This document shows, one piece after another, positions 7,122-15,561 of a stretch of DNA of 37,800 nucleotides; position 1 is the stretch's first letter; each line of letters begins with the position of its first letter. The stretch is taken from positions 1 to 37,800 of the forward strand of contig NZ_FNPJ01000027.1 of the NCBI RefSeq assembly GCF_900107265.1. Direction: 5' to 3'. The stretch comes from Nitrosomonas sp. Nm33. Its GTDB lineage: Bacteria; Pseudomonadota; Gammaproteobacteria; Burkholderiales; Nitrosomonadaceae. A model generated the notes under the pieces. The model made no database searches, had not been told where the DNA came from, and was given only the letters and a program-made list of their open reading frames with translations. A program made the translations under genes and the position numbers.

Positions 7122-8623
7122 AGAAAGCCCTATTTTTATCGTTACTGTTGATTGTACTGGGAAATTCTGTCCATGCTGCTGAAGATAAAAACGCAGCTTC
7201 ATCGCAAGCCACCGTTGCTTCTGAGCCTGAAGTTAAGCAGGATAGTTCTTCAGATCAGGGTAAACAGCAAAAAAAGAGCGCAGCAAAACAGGAAATAATC
7301 AATTTAGAAACTGCGTATAAACGCGAATATGTTTTCCTGGAAGCCCAGAAACGGGAATTGACTGAGCGTTTGAAAAACTATCAATCCAGCGCAAGTAATG
7401 AAGAAAAAATGCTCATTAATAAGATCAGCGCGCTTGAACGCGGTTCTGTTGAGCGCTCAGCCAAGATTGATCAACTCAATGCGCAATTGGCAGAAGCCGA
7501 GCGTAAAGAAGCCGCTGTCACTGAACGCAGTGACGCTTTGGAAACAACTTACATGCAAGCGGAATCTACCTTGAAAAATCATGGTATCGAGTTGCCTTCA
7601 TCCATTAAGGAAGATAAAGGTAACGATCCCGCCAAAGTAAGTTATTTGTTTAAACAAGCATTGTCTTTAATCAATAACTTAGGTGCGACCCAGGTAAAGC
7701 CAGGAAGTTTTTTTCTGGAGAATGGCAAACAAACCAAAGGATCAATTATTCAGGTAGGCAATATCGCAGCGTATGGTGTCAGTGATGATGGTAGTGGAAG
7801 TTTAGCGCCCGCAGGTGGCGGAGATTTCAAGATATGGAAAAGCGCTAGTGCGGAAAGTGCTGTTGCTTTGAGCAAAAACCAGCAACCGGACACACTGCAG
7901 TTATTTTTATTTGAGTCCCGTACTACAGCCGTCGATGAAACGCATGAACAAACATTACTAGAGCATGTCGATTCAGGTGGTGCGATTGGGTGGGTTATCG
8001 TGGCACTGGGTGTCATTGGTGGATTTTTTATCCTGACCCGTGCTTATTTGCTACGCACAAACAGCACTAACATGAAACAACTTTCTGATCAGATCCTGCA
8101 TCATCTTGCTGCCGGCGAGATGGATGTTGCTAAAAAAAGTTGTGAAGAGAATTCATCAGCTATTGGCCGTGTTTCGCTGTATACCTTACACCATTTGAAA
8201 GACGATAGGGATCACATGGAGGGTATTGTTTACGAGGCAATTCTGCAAGAATCGGGACCTTTGGACCGGTTTGGTTCTGCCATTTTAGTGATAGCCTCGG
8301 TAGCTCCTCTCCTCGGCTTGCTGGGAACGGTAACCGGGATGATTGAAACTTTTGATTCGATCACTCAGTTTGGGACCAGCGATCCAAGATTGTTATCTGA
8401 GGGTATCGCTATCGCGTTAGTGACGACTGAATTAGGATTAGTTGTTGCCATTCCAACGTTGTTGCTTGGATCCTTATTGTCAACTTGGGCTAGAAATATT
8501 AAACGTGACATGGAGCATTCGGCGCTCAAAATTGTTAACGCTTTTCTGGGGGGTGGACTTGATCTGGAAGAGGCAGTTGCGCCTGATGTGAATAACAATA
8601 CCTTACTGTTGCAGAATCCTTGA
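7118..8623 (+). CDS. TtpC-like MotA/TolQ/ExbB proton-channel protein
   Basis: A 501-residue protein with a signal peptide (1-20), a long periplasmic region with Lys/Glu/Ala-rich coiled coil (about 55-155) and a globular part (about 160-280), then a membrane segment at about 289-311 (GAIGWVIVALGVIGGFFIL) and a MotA/TolQ/ExbB domain (about 330-475) with APLLGLLGTVTGMIETFDSI at 396-415. That TM-domain motif is shared with the ExbB encoded next. The layout, a periplasmic extension fused to an ExbB-like channel, is that of TtpC, which Vibrio TonB2 systems need in addition to ExbB. The role is to couple the proton gradient to TonB. It overlaps the DUF3450 gene by 4 bases and is one base from exbB. 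Confidence 0.87.
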   Translation: MKKALFLSLLLIVLGNSVHAAEDKNAASSQATVASEPEVKQDSSSDQGKQQKKSAAKQEIINLETAYKREYVFLEAQKRELTERLKNYQSSASNEEKMLINKISALERGSVERSAKIDQLNAQLAEAERKEAAVTERSDALETTYMQAESTLKNHGIELPSSIKEDKGNDPAKVSYLFKQALSLINNLGATQVKPGSFFLENGKQTKGSIIQVGNIAAYGVSDDGSGSLAPAGGGDFKIWKSASAESAVALSKNQQPDTLQLFLFESRTTAVDETHEQTLLEHVDSGGAIGWVIVALGVIGGFFILTRAYLLRTNSTNMKQLSDQILHHLAAGEMDVAKKSCEENSSAIGRVSLYTLHHLKDDRDHMEGIVYEAILQESGPLDRFGSAILVIASVAPLLGLLGTVTGMIETFDSITQFGTSDPRLLSEGIAIALVTTELGLVVAIPTLLLGSLLSTWARNIKRDMEHSALKIVNAFLGGGLDLEEAVAPDVNNNTLLLQNP

Positions 8624-8624
8624 A

Positions 8625-9242
8625 ATGAGTCTTCCAGAACTGATCATATGGCTCAAAGAGTTATTTGTAATAGGAGGCATTGTCATGCCACCACTGGTAC
8701 TTTGTACCTTATTACTTTGGTACGGAGTAGGGTATCGATTCTGGGTCATGAAAGAGCCTAAGTGGATAGGCGTGCGCGATATGTTGAAATACTATCAGGA
8801 AAACGATGATAAGCCAGCCAGAAGTATTGTGGCCAGAGCGATCAAACAAGGCCTTCGGTTAAAAAAACAGAAGGGAAAGGTCAAAAACCTTCGACGCCAT
8901 CTGGACGCGGCCTTTTATGACTATGAAAGAGAAATCACCAAGTTTTCTTCGCTCACTCGCGTGGCTGTTCTGATTGCTCCTTTACTGGGTCTGTTGGGTA
9001 CCGTGACAGGGATGATTGAAACGTTCCAGTCGCTATCAACCATGACGGTGCACTCACAGTCTGGCGGTATTGCCGGTGGCATCGCTGAAGCCCTGTTTAC
9101 TACCCAGATGGGACTGACTGTCGCAGTTCCAGGCGTATTAGCAAATAGTATGTTGAACAGGAGACAGCAGCAGATTGAGCTTGATCTTGCGCAGGTGAAA
9201 GAATTGCTGTGTCATCAAATATCCACTACGAACGAGAAATAA
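8625..9242 (+). CDS. exbB: ExbB proton-channel subunit
   Basis: A 205-residue inner-membrane protein of typical short ExbB length. TM1 is at about 15-38 (FVIGGIVMPPLVLCTLLLWY), a cytoplasmic loop follows, TM2 at about 108-130 (LIAPLLGLLGTVTGMIETF), TM3 at about 148-172. The GLLGTVTGMIETF motif identifies the MotA/TolQ/ExbB family. With ExbD it forms the proton-driven motor that energises TonB. It starts one base after the ttpC-like stop and is followed six bases later by exbD. It is clearly a paralogue of the channel domain of the preceding gene, so the complex probably contains both. Confidence 0.9.
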   Translation: MSLPELIIWLKELFVIGGIVMPPLVLCTLLLWYGVGYRFWVMKEPKWIGVRDMLKYYQENDDKPARSIVARAIKQGLRLKKQKGKVKNLRRHLDAAFYDYEREITKFSSLTRVAVLIAPLLGLLGTVTGMIETFQSLSTMTVHSQSGGIAGGIAEALFTTQMGLTVAVPGVLANSMLNRRQQQIELDLAQVKELLCHQISTTNEK

Positions 9243-9248
9243 TTCACG

Positions 9249-9653
9249 ATGAGAAATAACGAACCTGCAGAAGCTGAAGCCGTAATCGATATGACGCCAA
9301 TGATCGATATGGTTTTCATATTGTTAATTTTCTTTATGGTAACGGCATCTTTCGTTAAGGACATGAAACTGGAACTGGAAAGACCCAAGGCCAGTAGTGC
9401 CGTTACTGCATCGAGTAAGGCCATTCGACTGTTTATAGACCGCAACGGCGACACATATTTGGATGGTGAACCGGTCCGTTTGTGGACAATACAAAGTAAA
9501 TTGCGAGATTTGTTGAGCACCTCTTCCAGCAAAGTAGTGTTAGTCGTGACCGATGAAGGTGTTCCTGCGGGAAAACTGGTTGAAGTGGTTGATCAAGCAC
9601 GCTTAGCTGGCGCTGAAAGCGTGGGAGTAGCTACTAAAAAAGAAGCGGGTTAA
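9249..9653 (+). CDS. exbD: ExbD subunit
   Basis: A 134-residue single-pass protein of ExbD length. Residues 11-35 (IDMTPMIDMVFILLIFFMVT) contain the conserved PMIDMVF..L.FF motif with the proton-carrying Asp near the start of the membrane helix, followed by a periplasmic domain (KAIRLFIDRNGDTYLDGEPV and VLVVTDEGVPAGKLVEVVDQ). With ExbB it couples the proton gradient to TonB. It lies 6 bases after exbB and 7 bases before tonB in the same operon. Confidence 0.92.
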   Translation: MRNNEPAEAEAVIDMTPMIDMVFILLIFFMVTASFVKDMKLELERPKASSAVTASSKAIRLFIDRNGDTYLDGEPVRLWTIQSKLRDLLSTSSSKVVLVVTDEGVPAGKLVEVVDQARLAGAESVGVATKKEAG

Positions 9654-9660
9654 TACCAAT

Positions 9661-10299
9661 ATGAAAATAAATAATTTTTTTCGACACTTGGCAGGATCTG
9701 CATCGATGTTATTTGGGTTGATATTGGTTTTCGGCCTGATATTGTGGATGAATCGTTATATGGGACAGGTCGAGAAGGCACCTGCTCAGGAAGTGACAGA
9801 AATCAGTATGGCAAATCAAATCAAGCAAGAACCCAAAAAAGAAATCAAGAAAGTCGAGCAAAAAAAACAAGTGACCCGACCTCAGGCACCTGCCCCTTTT
9901 AAGGGCCTTGATACAGCGCTATCTGGCATTGATCTGGGATTGCTAGGCCTGGATGATGGAAAGGTGGGTGATCTGGATGATTCTTTAATTGGTAAAACAG
10001 CTAATACAGTGATGACCGCTGATCTGGTTGATGTCCCACCTAAACCGATATCAAGAGGAGCTTTTAAATACCCGTCTTCAGCAAAAAAGAATGGTATTAA
10101 AGGCTATGTTGTCTTGTCGGTACTCGTTGAGACTGATGGTTCAGTCAATCAGGTACAAGTGCTGGAGTCTAATCCCTCAGGAGTTTTTGACGCTGCTGCA
10201 CTGCAGGGCATTCGGTCCTGGCAGTTTGAGCCGGCAAAGTACAAGGGTGAAATTGTCAAAGTGTGGGCGAAGCAAAAAATTCGATTCGACTTGTCCTGA
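9661..10299 (+). CDS. tonB: TonB energy-transducing protein
   Basis: A 212-residue protein with an N-terminal membrane anchor (about 15-30, SMLFGLILVFGLILWM), a short Lys/Glu/Gln/Pro-rich linker (EPKKEIKKVEQKKQVTRPQA) and a C-terminal TonB domain (about 125-210): YPSSAKKNGIKGYVVLSVLV, VQVLESNPSGVFDAAALQGI, then SWQFEPAKYKGE. The C-terminal domain contacts the TonB box of outer-membrane receptors. The linker is short, as in TonB2/TonB3-type systems that use a periplasmic helper such as the TtpC-like protein encoded upstream. It is likely the partner for the receptor at 11803, and possibly also for BtuB. Confidence 0.92.
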   Translation: MKINNFFRHLAGSASMLFGLILVFGLILWMNRYMGQVEKAPAQEVTEISMANQIKQEPKKEIKKVEQKKQVTRPQAPAPFKGLDTALSGIDLGLLGLDDGKVGDLDDSLIGKTANTVMTADLVDVPPKPISRGAFKYPSSAKKNGIKGYVVLSVLVETDGSVNQVQVLESNPSGVFDAAALQGIRSWQFEPAKYKGEIVKVWAKQKIRFDLS

Positions 10300-10319
10300 T
10301 TTAAAAAATTGTGATTACA

Positions 10320-11486
10320 ATGAAATACCTAACGGCTGGATCAATTGGCCATCTGATGGTTGTTTTTATACTGGGATATTACTGCAGTATTGGTTGGGCT
10401 GCAGATAATAAATCACAACCGACAGACTTTATAGAGCTTGCCGCCGTCATGCTAAAAGATGGTTATAGCGATCGCGCGTTATTAGCCTTGCAGAGCGTGG
10501 ACCTGAAGGATAAAAAAACTGATCTGGTGAGATTTTATACACTGCAAGGCTTGGCTTATATGAATCTGAATGATTTTGCAGCAGCCAAAGACAGTTTGCA
10601 GCTAGCGGTTAAAAATGGGCAGAAAGATTCAGTTATTTTTGTCTATCTGGCGCAAGCCCATTATGCGCTCAAAGAGTATCGGGATACGATCCAATCCATT
10701 GACAAGGCGGGTGAACACGCCAGCAAAGCGAACTTAATCACCCTAAAAGCGCAAGCTTACTGGCATTTGAAAGAGGCGGCTGCCACCATCAATATGCTAA
10801 ATGAGGGTCAGAGATTATATCCCAAGGATTTTAGTTTTCTTAGACACAAGGTTTTTTATTTTGTAGAGCTCGAGTTGTACCATGAAGCCACTGAATTGGG
10901 TCGACAATATCTAAAGCAATCAAAGGCGGCTGCGGAGGACTATATTGCTATTGGTAATGCATTGCGGTTAAGCAAGCAATATCACGAAGCTCTGGATATT
11001 CTGGAAATCGCCCGTCTGCAATTTCCTGATAATGAGGTTGTAGCAAAACTGCTGTCGCACACCTATCTGGATCAGGGAAAACTTAATTCGGCAGCATTCA
11101 TCCTTGAGCAAGCAGCTTTACTGAATCCGGGTCTACAGGCTGAAGCGGCAGAAATCTATCGACGTGCGGGTCGTTTTCATAAGGCGTTGATACTGAATGA
11201 AAGCATCAGTGATCAGAAAGTAAAACTTAAACAACGGCTATCCATTCTTCTTGCATTAAAGCAGTTCGAACGTGCAGCTAATATGGAATCAAGTTTGTAT
11301 CGGTCTGGATTACTGGATGATCAAGAAGTGCGTTATGCACTTGCGTATGCCTTATTTTCTAGTAGCCGTTTTCCAGAGGCTAATAAGCATTTGGACCATT
11401 TAAAAGATGCTGAGCTTTTCAGAAAAGGAACTGAGCTTCGTCGATTAATGGAAATCTGTAAAACTGAACCATGGCAATGCACTTAA
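10320..11486 (+). CDS. TPR-repeat periplasmic protein of the TonB operon
   Basis: A 388-residue protein built of helical hairpin repeats: signs of TPR units include LLALQSVDLKDKKTDLVRFY, GLAYMNLNDFAAAKDSLQLA, AQAHYALKEYRDTIQSIDKA, then units through to AYALFSSSRFPEANKHLDHL. The N-terminus (LTAGSIGHLMVVFILGYYCS, ending GWAAD) is a signal peptide or anchor, so it is probably periplasmic. ATG 10320 is preferred over the GTG nine bases upstream; neither has a good Shine-Dalgarno. TPR genes close DUF3450-TtpC-ExbBD-TonB operons in other proteobacteria, which supports a structural role in this complex. A 10-bp inverted repeat spans its end (11468-11477 with 11512-11521) but lacks a T-run. Confidence 0.83.
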   Translation: MKYLTAGSIGHLMVVFILGYYCSIGWAADNKSQPTDFIELAAVMLKDGYSDRALLALQSVDLKDKKTDLVRFYTLQGLAYMNLNDFAAAKDSLQLAVKNGQKDSVIFVYLAQAHYALKEYRDTIQSIDKAGEHASKANLITLKAQAYWHLKEAAATINMLNEGQRLYPKDFSFLRHKVFYFVELELYHEATELGRQYLKQSKAAAEDYIAIGNALRLSKQYHEALDILEIARLQFPDNEVVAKLLSHTYLDQGKLNSAAFILEQAALLNPGLQAEAAEIYRRAGRFHKALILNESISDQKVKLKQRLSILLALKQFERAANMESSLYRSGLLDDQEVRYALAYALFSSSRFPEANKHLDHLKDAELFRKGTELRRLMEICKTEPWQCT

Positions 11487-11802
11487 TTCTTGAAATTACA
11501 GAAATCAGACCGTGCCATGGTTACCTAATAGCAGGTTCTACTGATTGCGTAGCTTGCGTTCATTCCGGTTGCAATGCGTCTTTAGTGGGATTCCCGCTTA
11601 TGCCGCCCTGATACCTTTGCAGTAACTATCTCATACCCTTTCAACCAGCAATTTATCTTCTGGAGCAGTTTCATTGCCAGTGAAGAGGGGGATGTTTTAC
11701 ACCTAATGATTACTTCAATCGGACATATTTCCTGAGTGCCGTGTTTGGCAGACAGATTTTCATCAAGAATGTTTTTCCAAAAATAAAGAGTACAGAAATA
11801 CG
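11487..11802. other. Gap before the TonB-dependent receptor
   Basis: About 315 bases without a supported gene. It contains the right arm (tgccatggtt, 11512-11521) of an inverted repeat that begins inside the TPR gene, possibly a weak transcription attenuator. No clear -35/-10 pair was found for the receptor. Confidence 0.4.
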
Positions 11803-14800
11803 ATGAAAAAACCTTTTCTTTCCCTGGTCATTTTGTTCACTGCAATTTTTATGAGTTCTTTTGCATGGGGGGATACTGAAAAAGCAGAATTTTCGATTCA
11901 CCTGTTCCGGAATGGCTTGCCTATTACTGATGCAGAATTAACGATCAGCAGCATCACGTACGAAAAAACCGATGCGCAACAGGGTGCGGCCAAGTCCTCC
12001 ATGATTACCTGGCATGTTGAAGACCAGCCTTTCCTTAAAACAAATGCCAATGGCAGCGTAGCGGCGAAATTACCAGCCGGTAAGTATCATTTCAAACTCA
12101 AAACAATTGATCAGATATTTGGTTTTGATTTGCCTTTACGTACCGCTGAAAATGTACAAATTCTGGTAACTTTTTATCCGGACGGCAGGGAGCCATTGCT
12201 CAACATTGAGAGTTCCGTTGCCGGCACCATTGCAGGTTCTGAAGCTCCAACCGAGAAGCCGCCAGTTGAAGGTGACGGTGTTATGACTGTGAAAGTTCGT
12301 TCTGTGGAGACGAACAAGCCAATCAAGGATGTGCAGATTTTCGTGAGCGGCCTGAGGCAGCAGCTCAGAACAAATGAGCAGGGTCAGTTAGAAGCGAGTA
12401 TCCCAGTCGGTACTTATAGCGTTTCGTTGCTGCATCCAGCTTATAGCAGTCAAACACAGGATGAAATAAAAATCACCAAGGACCAGACAACTGAATTATC
12501 CTTCAATTTAACACCAGCCGGTGTTGAGCTGGCTGAATATGTAGTTTTAGAGCCGCATTTGGCGGGGACAATAGCTTCTGTTATCGAAGAACAGAAAACT
12601 TCAACCGAAGTAACTACAGTTATGGGTGCTGAACAATTCAATCGGGGTGGAGACTCCGATGTAGCCGCTGCATTAAGAAGAGCTTCTGGTCTAACATTGG
12701 TGGGCGGCCAATTCATCTTTATTCGTGGTCTGGGTGAACGCTTTTCCACAACATTAGTCAATGGTGCGGCTGTTCCAAGTCCGGATCCAACACGCCGTGT
12801 TGTACCGCTGGATCTTTTTCCGACCAATTTCCTTGAAAGCGTTATGGTGCAAAAAACGTATTCCGCGGATCGGCAGGGTGAATTTGCAGGCGGCACTCTG
12901 GAAATGCGTACAAGAGGAATACCGGATGAATTTTTCTTTAATATCACTGCGCAAACAGGCTTTAATGACAGAACGACCTTTGAGAATGGCCTTAACTATA
13001 AAGGTGGGGGTCTTGATTTCCTGAGCTTTGATGATGGTGCGCGCGCTTTGCCTGATTCAATTGCACAAGCTACCGCAGATGGCAGCACCATTCAGCCGAA
13101 AACAACTTTTAATCCTGATGGATTCTCGCCGCAAGAGCTTACAAAATTTGGTCAAGATTTATCAGGTGTATGGGATGTGACAGAAAGAAGACCGGGACCA
13201 GATAGAGGCCTTCAGGCAGCCACAGGTAACGTGGTTAATCTGGGTAATTTCAGAGTGGGTTATATCGCGGCTGGTGCCTGGAATCAGCAATTCAGGAAGC
13301 AGAATGAGATCAATAGGGAATTTACCCCAACTAAAGAGGGGGGATTGAAAAATATTTTTGATTTCAATACACAGCGTTCATTAGAACAAACGGAGCTAAA
13401 TGGATATGGTGCAGCAGAGGTAGAATATAAAGATAATCATCGTCTTTTTTACAAGACCATGTTTCTCCGTCAGTCAACCGATGAGGCAAGAATCGGTCAG
13501 GGATTTACCGACGCTGAAGTGACTGATGTACGTAGGACAAAACTGAGATTCTTTTCCAATCAATTGTTCATGCATCAGGTGGGGGGTGCGCATCTTTTTG
13601 ATTGGGCAAAAGACTTATCGGTAAACTGGTTATATACTAATGCAACCGCTACAAGAGAAGAACCCAAAACGCGGGATTATCGTTTTGATCAACTTCAAGG
13701 TAGTAGCAATTTTGCTTTTTCCCGCAGAGCGGATAGTAATCAAGTTACATTTGCTGATTTGACCGACAAAGATCAAAGCTGGCGTGTAGATACAAAGTTG
13801 CCACTTGAATTTTCTGCAAACTACAAAGCAAATCTGCATGGCGGCTTTATCGATCAAAATAAATCCAGAGTGGCGAACGCTCAACGATTCAGTTATTTTC
13901 CTGTGGGACCCATTGGGAGAGATCAGGCAGTTTTGAATCAACCATCACTGGAGACAATTCTACAACCGTCAAATATTGGTCCAAATGGTTTCCTCTTGCG
14001 TGATACCACACGCCCAACTGATAACTACGAGGCATCACAGAAACTTTTTTCTTATTATGGAAAATTGGATTTGTCTTTGTACGAAAAATTTAACATCACC
14101 GGGGGTTTACGTTGGGAAGATAATAATATGTCAGTTGAAACATTTCAATCTGTTGCCCACACGAACAAACCGGTGATAACCAAAATAAACAGAGTAGATA
14201 TGCTGCCCTCAGTGATTGCGACCTGGATTATTTCAGATAAGCAACAGTTGCGGGCTGGTTATAGCCAGACATTATCTAGACCTGACTTCAGGGAATTATC
14301 ACCTGCGCCATTTACTGATCTGAATACCAATCAGGAAACAACTGGTAATCCTGATTTGCAGCAGACGAGTATAAAAAATTATGATATTCGCTGGGAATAT
14401 TACCTGTCGCCCAGTGAAAATCTATTTGCCAGTTTTTTCTGGAAGGATTTGACAAAACCTATCGAATTAGTCATTTTGCCAGGAACTACAGGCTTACAGA
14501 CATTCCAAAATGCTGATAAAGCAAACGTATTCGGATTTGAATTTGAATACCTTAAAGGTCTGAGCTTTATACATCCAGCTCTGGAAAATTTTTATGCGGG
14601 TGGCAATTATACCTGGTCATCTTCCAATGTTCAGTTGAATCCCACTAGCCTGCAGGTGCAGACTACTAACAACAGGCCGCTGCAAGGACACTCGAAGCAC
14701 GTCGTTAATTTCCAAATTGGTTACGAGAATCCGGGTTGGGGAACGCAAGCAACTTTACTTTACAATGTTGCCAGTCAACGAATTTCTGCAGTAGGTGTAC

Positions 14801-15000
14801 TGGGTGCACCGGATAAATTTGAACAACCACTTCACCAGATTGACTTTGTTTTTAACCAGACCATAAACAAACGGTTGTCGTTACGCCTGAATATGCAAAA
14901 CCTGCTGGATGACGATGTGCTTATCACGCAAGGCGGTGAATTGACACGCCAATTCCGTAGAGGACGTCAGTTTAATCTTGCTGTTCGTATTAATTACTGA
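11803..15000 (+). CDS. TonB-dependent outer-membrane receptor with N-terminal carboxypeptidase-regulatory-like domains
   Basis: A 1065-residue receptor. A signal peptide (1-24, ending FAWG) is followed by two beta-sandwich segments of the CarboxypepD_reg/PEGA kind (about 27-120 and 158-240; the second has KVRSVETNKPIKDVQIFVSG and TYSVSLLHPAYSSQT). The plug (about 260-375) contains DVAAALRRASGLTLVGGQ, FIRGLGERFSTTLVNGAAVP and PLDLFPTNFLESV. The 22-strand barrel fills the rest and ends with an aromatic-rich RRGRQFNLAVRINY, typical of an outer-membrane C-terminus. The class is found next to TtpC-type TonB operons. The substrate cannot be read from the sequence; nothing points to siderophores in particular. 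The Shine-Dalgarno is weak. The secreted protein gene 560 bases downstream is probably its partner. Confidence 0.9.
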   Translation: MKKPFLSLVILFTAIFMSSFAWGDTEKAEFSIHLFRNGLPITDAELTISSITYEKTDAQQGAAKSSMITWHVEDQPFLKTNANGSVAAKLPAGKYHFKLKTIDQIFGFDLPLRTAENVQILVTFYPDGREPLLNIESSVAGTIAGSEAPTEKPPVEGDGVMTVKVRSVETNKPIKDVQIFVSGLRQQLRTNEQGQLEASIPVGTYSVSLLHPAYSSQTQDEIKITKDQTTELSFNLTPAGVELAEYVVLEPHLAGTIASVIEEQKTSTEVTTVMGAEQFNRGGDSDVAAALRRASGLTLVGGQFIFIRGLGERFSTTLVNGAAVPSPDPTRRVVPLDLFPTNFLESVMVQKTYSADRQGEFAGGTLEMRTRGIPDEFFFNITAQTGFNDRTTFENGLNYKGGGLDFLSFDDGARALPDSIAQATADGSTIQPKTTFNPDGFSPQELTKFGQDLSGVWDVTERRPGPDRGLQAATGNVVNLGNFRVGYIAAGAWNQQFRKQNEINREFTPTKEGGLKNIFDFNTQRSLEQTELNGYGAAEVEYKDNHRLFYKTMFLRQSTDEARIGQGFTDAEVTDVRRTKLRFFSNQLFMHQVGGAHLFDWAKDLSVNWLYTNATATREEPKTRDYRFDQLQGSSNFAFSRRADSNQVTFADLTDKDQSWRVDTKLPLEFSANYKANLHGGFIDQNKSRVANAQRFSYFPVGPIGRDQAVLNQPSLETILQPSNIGPNGFLLRDTTRPTDNYEASQKLFSYYGKLDLSLYEKFNITGGLRWEDNNMSVETFQSVAHTNKPVITKINRVDMLPSVIATWIISDKQQLRAGYSQTLSRPDFRELSPAPFTDLNTNQETTGNPDLQQTSIKNYDIRWEYYLSPSENLFASFFWKDLTKPIELVILPGTTGLQTFQNADKANVFGFEFEYLKGLSFIHPALENFYAGGNYTWSSSNVQLNPTSLQVQTTNNRPLQGHSKHVVNFQIGYENPGWGTQATLLYNVASQRISAVGVLGAPDKFEQPLHQIDFVFNQTINKRLSLRLNMQNLLDDDVLITQGGELTRQFRRGRQFNLAVRINY

Positions 15001-15561
15001 TTCGGAAATTTCATCCTTGCAAAGGAATTGAATGACATCCAACCGGACAGCTACTCTTGAGGAAACGCAAATCATCTGGGTTGGGTGTTAACCTGGCCCG
15101 CCCGATTTCACGCCAACAGTCGCAGATATTGATTTGGTACGGAATACGCAAAACAAGTCAGGGATAATACGCATGCTTCCTGGTGTACACGCAAATCGCC
15201 ACACCACCCTACCCTGCTGATTAAGATAAAATTAATTCATAGCCTACCGTCAGTATTATAGTTAGTATCCATCAGTAACACGAGCATAAATAACTCTTCC
15301 GCCATAACTATAGTTAATTTCCATGTTGTCCGAATCATAGAGGGTTGCAGCCAAGTTTAATTCTTTTATTAATTCAGAGTTATTCATAAAAATTCTATCC
15401 CTGGCGAGTTCACTGAAAAGCAATAACCCTATTGCGTTTTATAGACAAAGTTTTTAGGCATGGATTGAACAAATCAATTTATTCATCGAGATGTAACATT
15501 ATTGACATATATATTTGTTAAATTGCCTGCTCCAAAATGATCAATCTGGAGATAATAAAAA
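15001..15561. other. Gap between receptor and beta-helix protein genes
   Basis: About 560 bases. It has no terminator with a T-run after the receptor, a small minus ORF (15262-15387), and an AT-rich segment with TTGACA at 15502-15507 that lacks a well-placed -10. The receptor and the next gene may therefore be separate transcripts. Confidence 0.4.
15262..15387 (-). CDS. Possible small protein (41 aa)
   Basis: ATG at 15387 to TAA 15262-15264 on the minus strand encodes MNNSELIKELNLAATLYDSD, then NMEINYSYGGRVIYARVTDGY. The composition is that of a real soluble small protein, and AGGG precedes the start, though rather far away. No homologue is known to me, and it could be chance. Confidence 0.3.
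   Translation of the reverse strand: MNNSELIKELNLAATLYDSDNMEINYSYGGRVIYARVTDGY

Noticed and set aside
12450-12947. Long minus frame inside the TonB receptor gene
   Set aside because: Antisense shadow of a well-supported receptor plug domain; composition is not protein-like.
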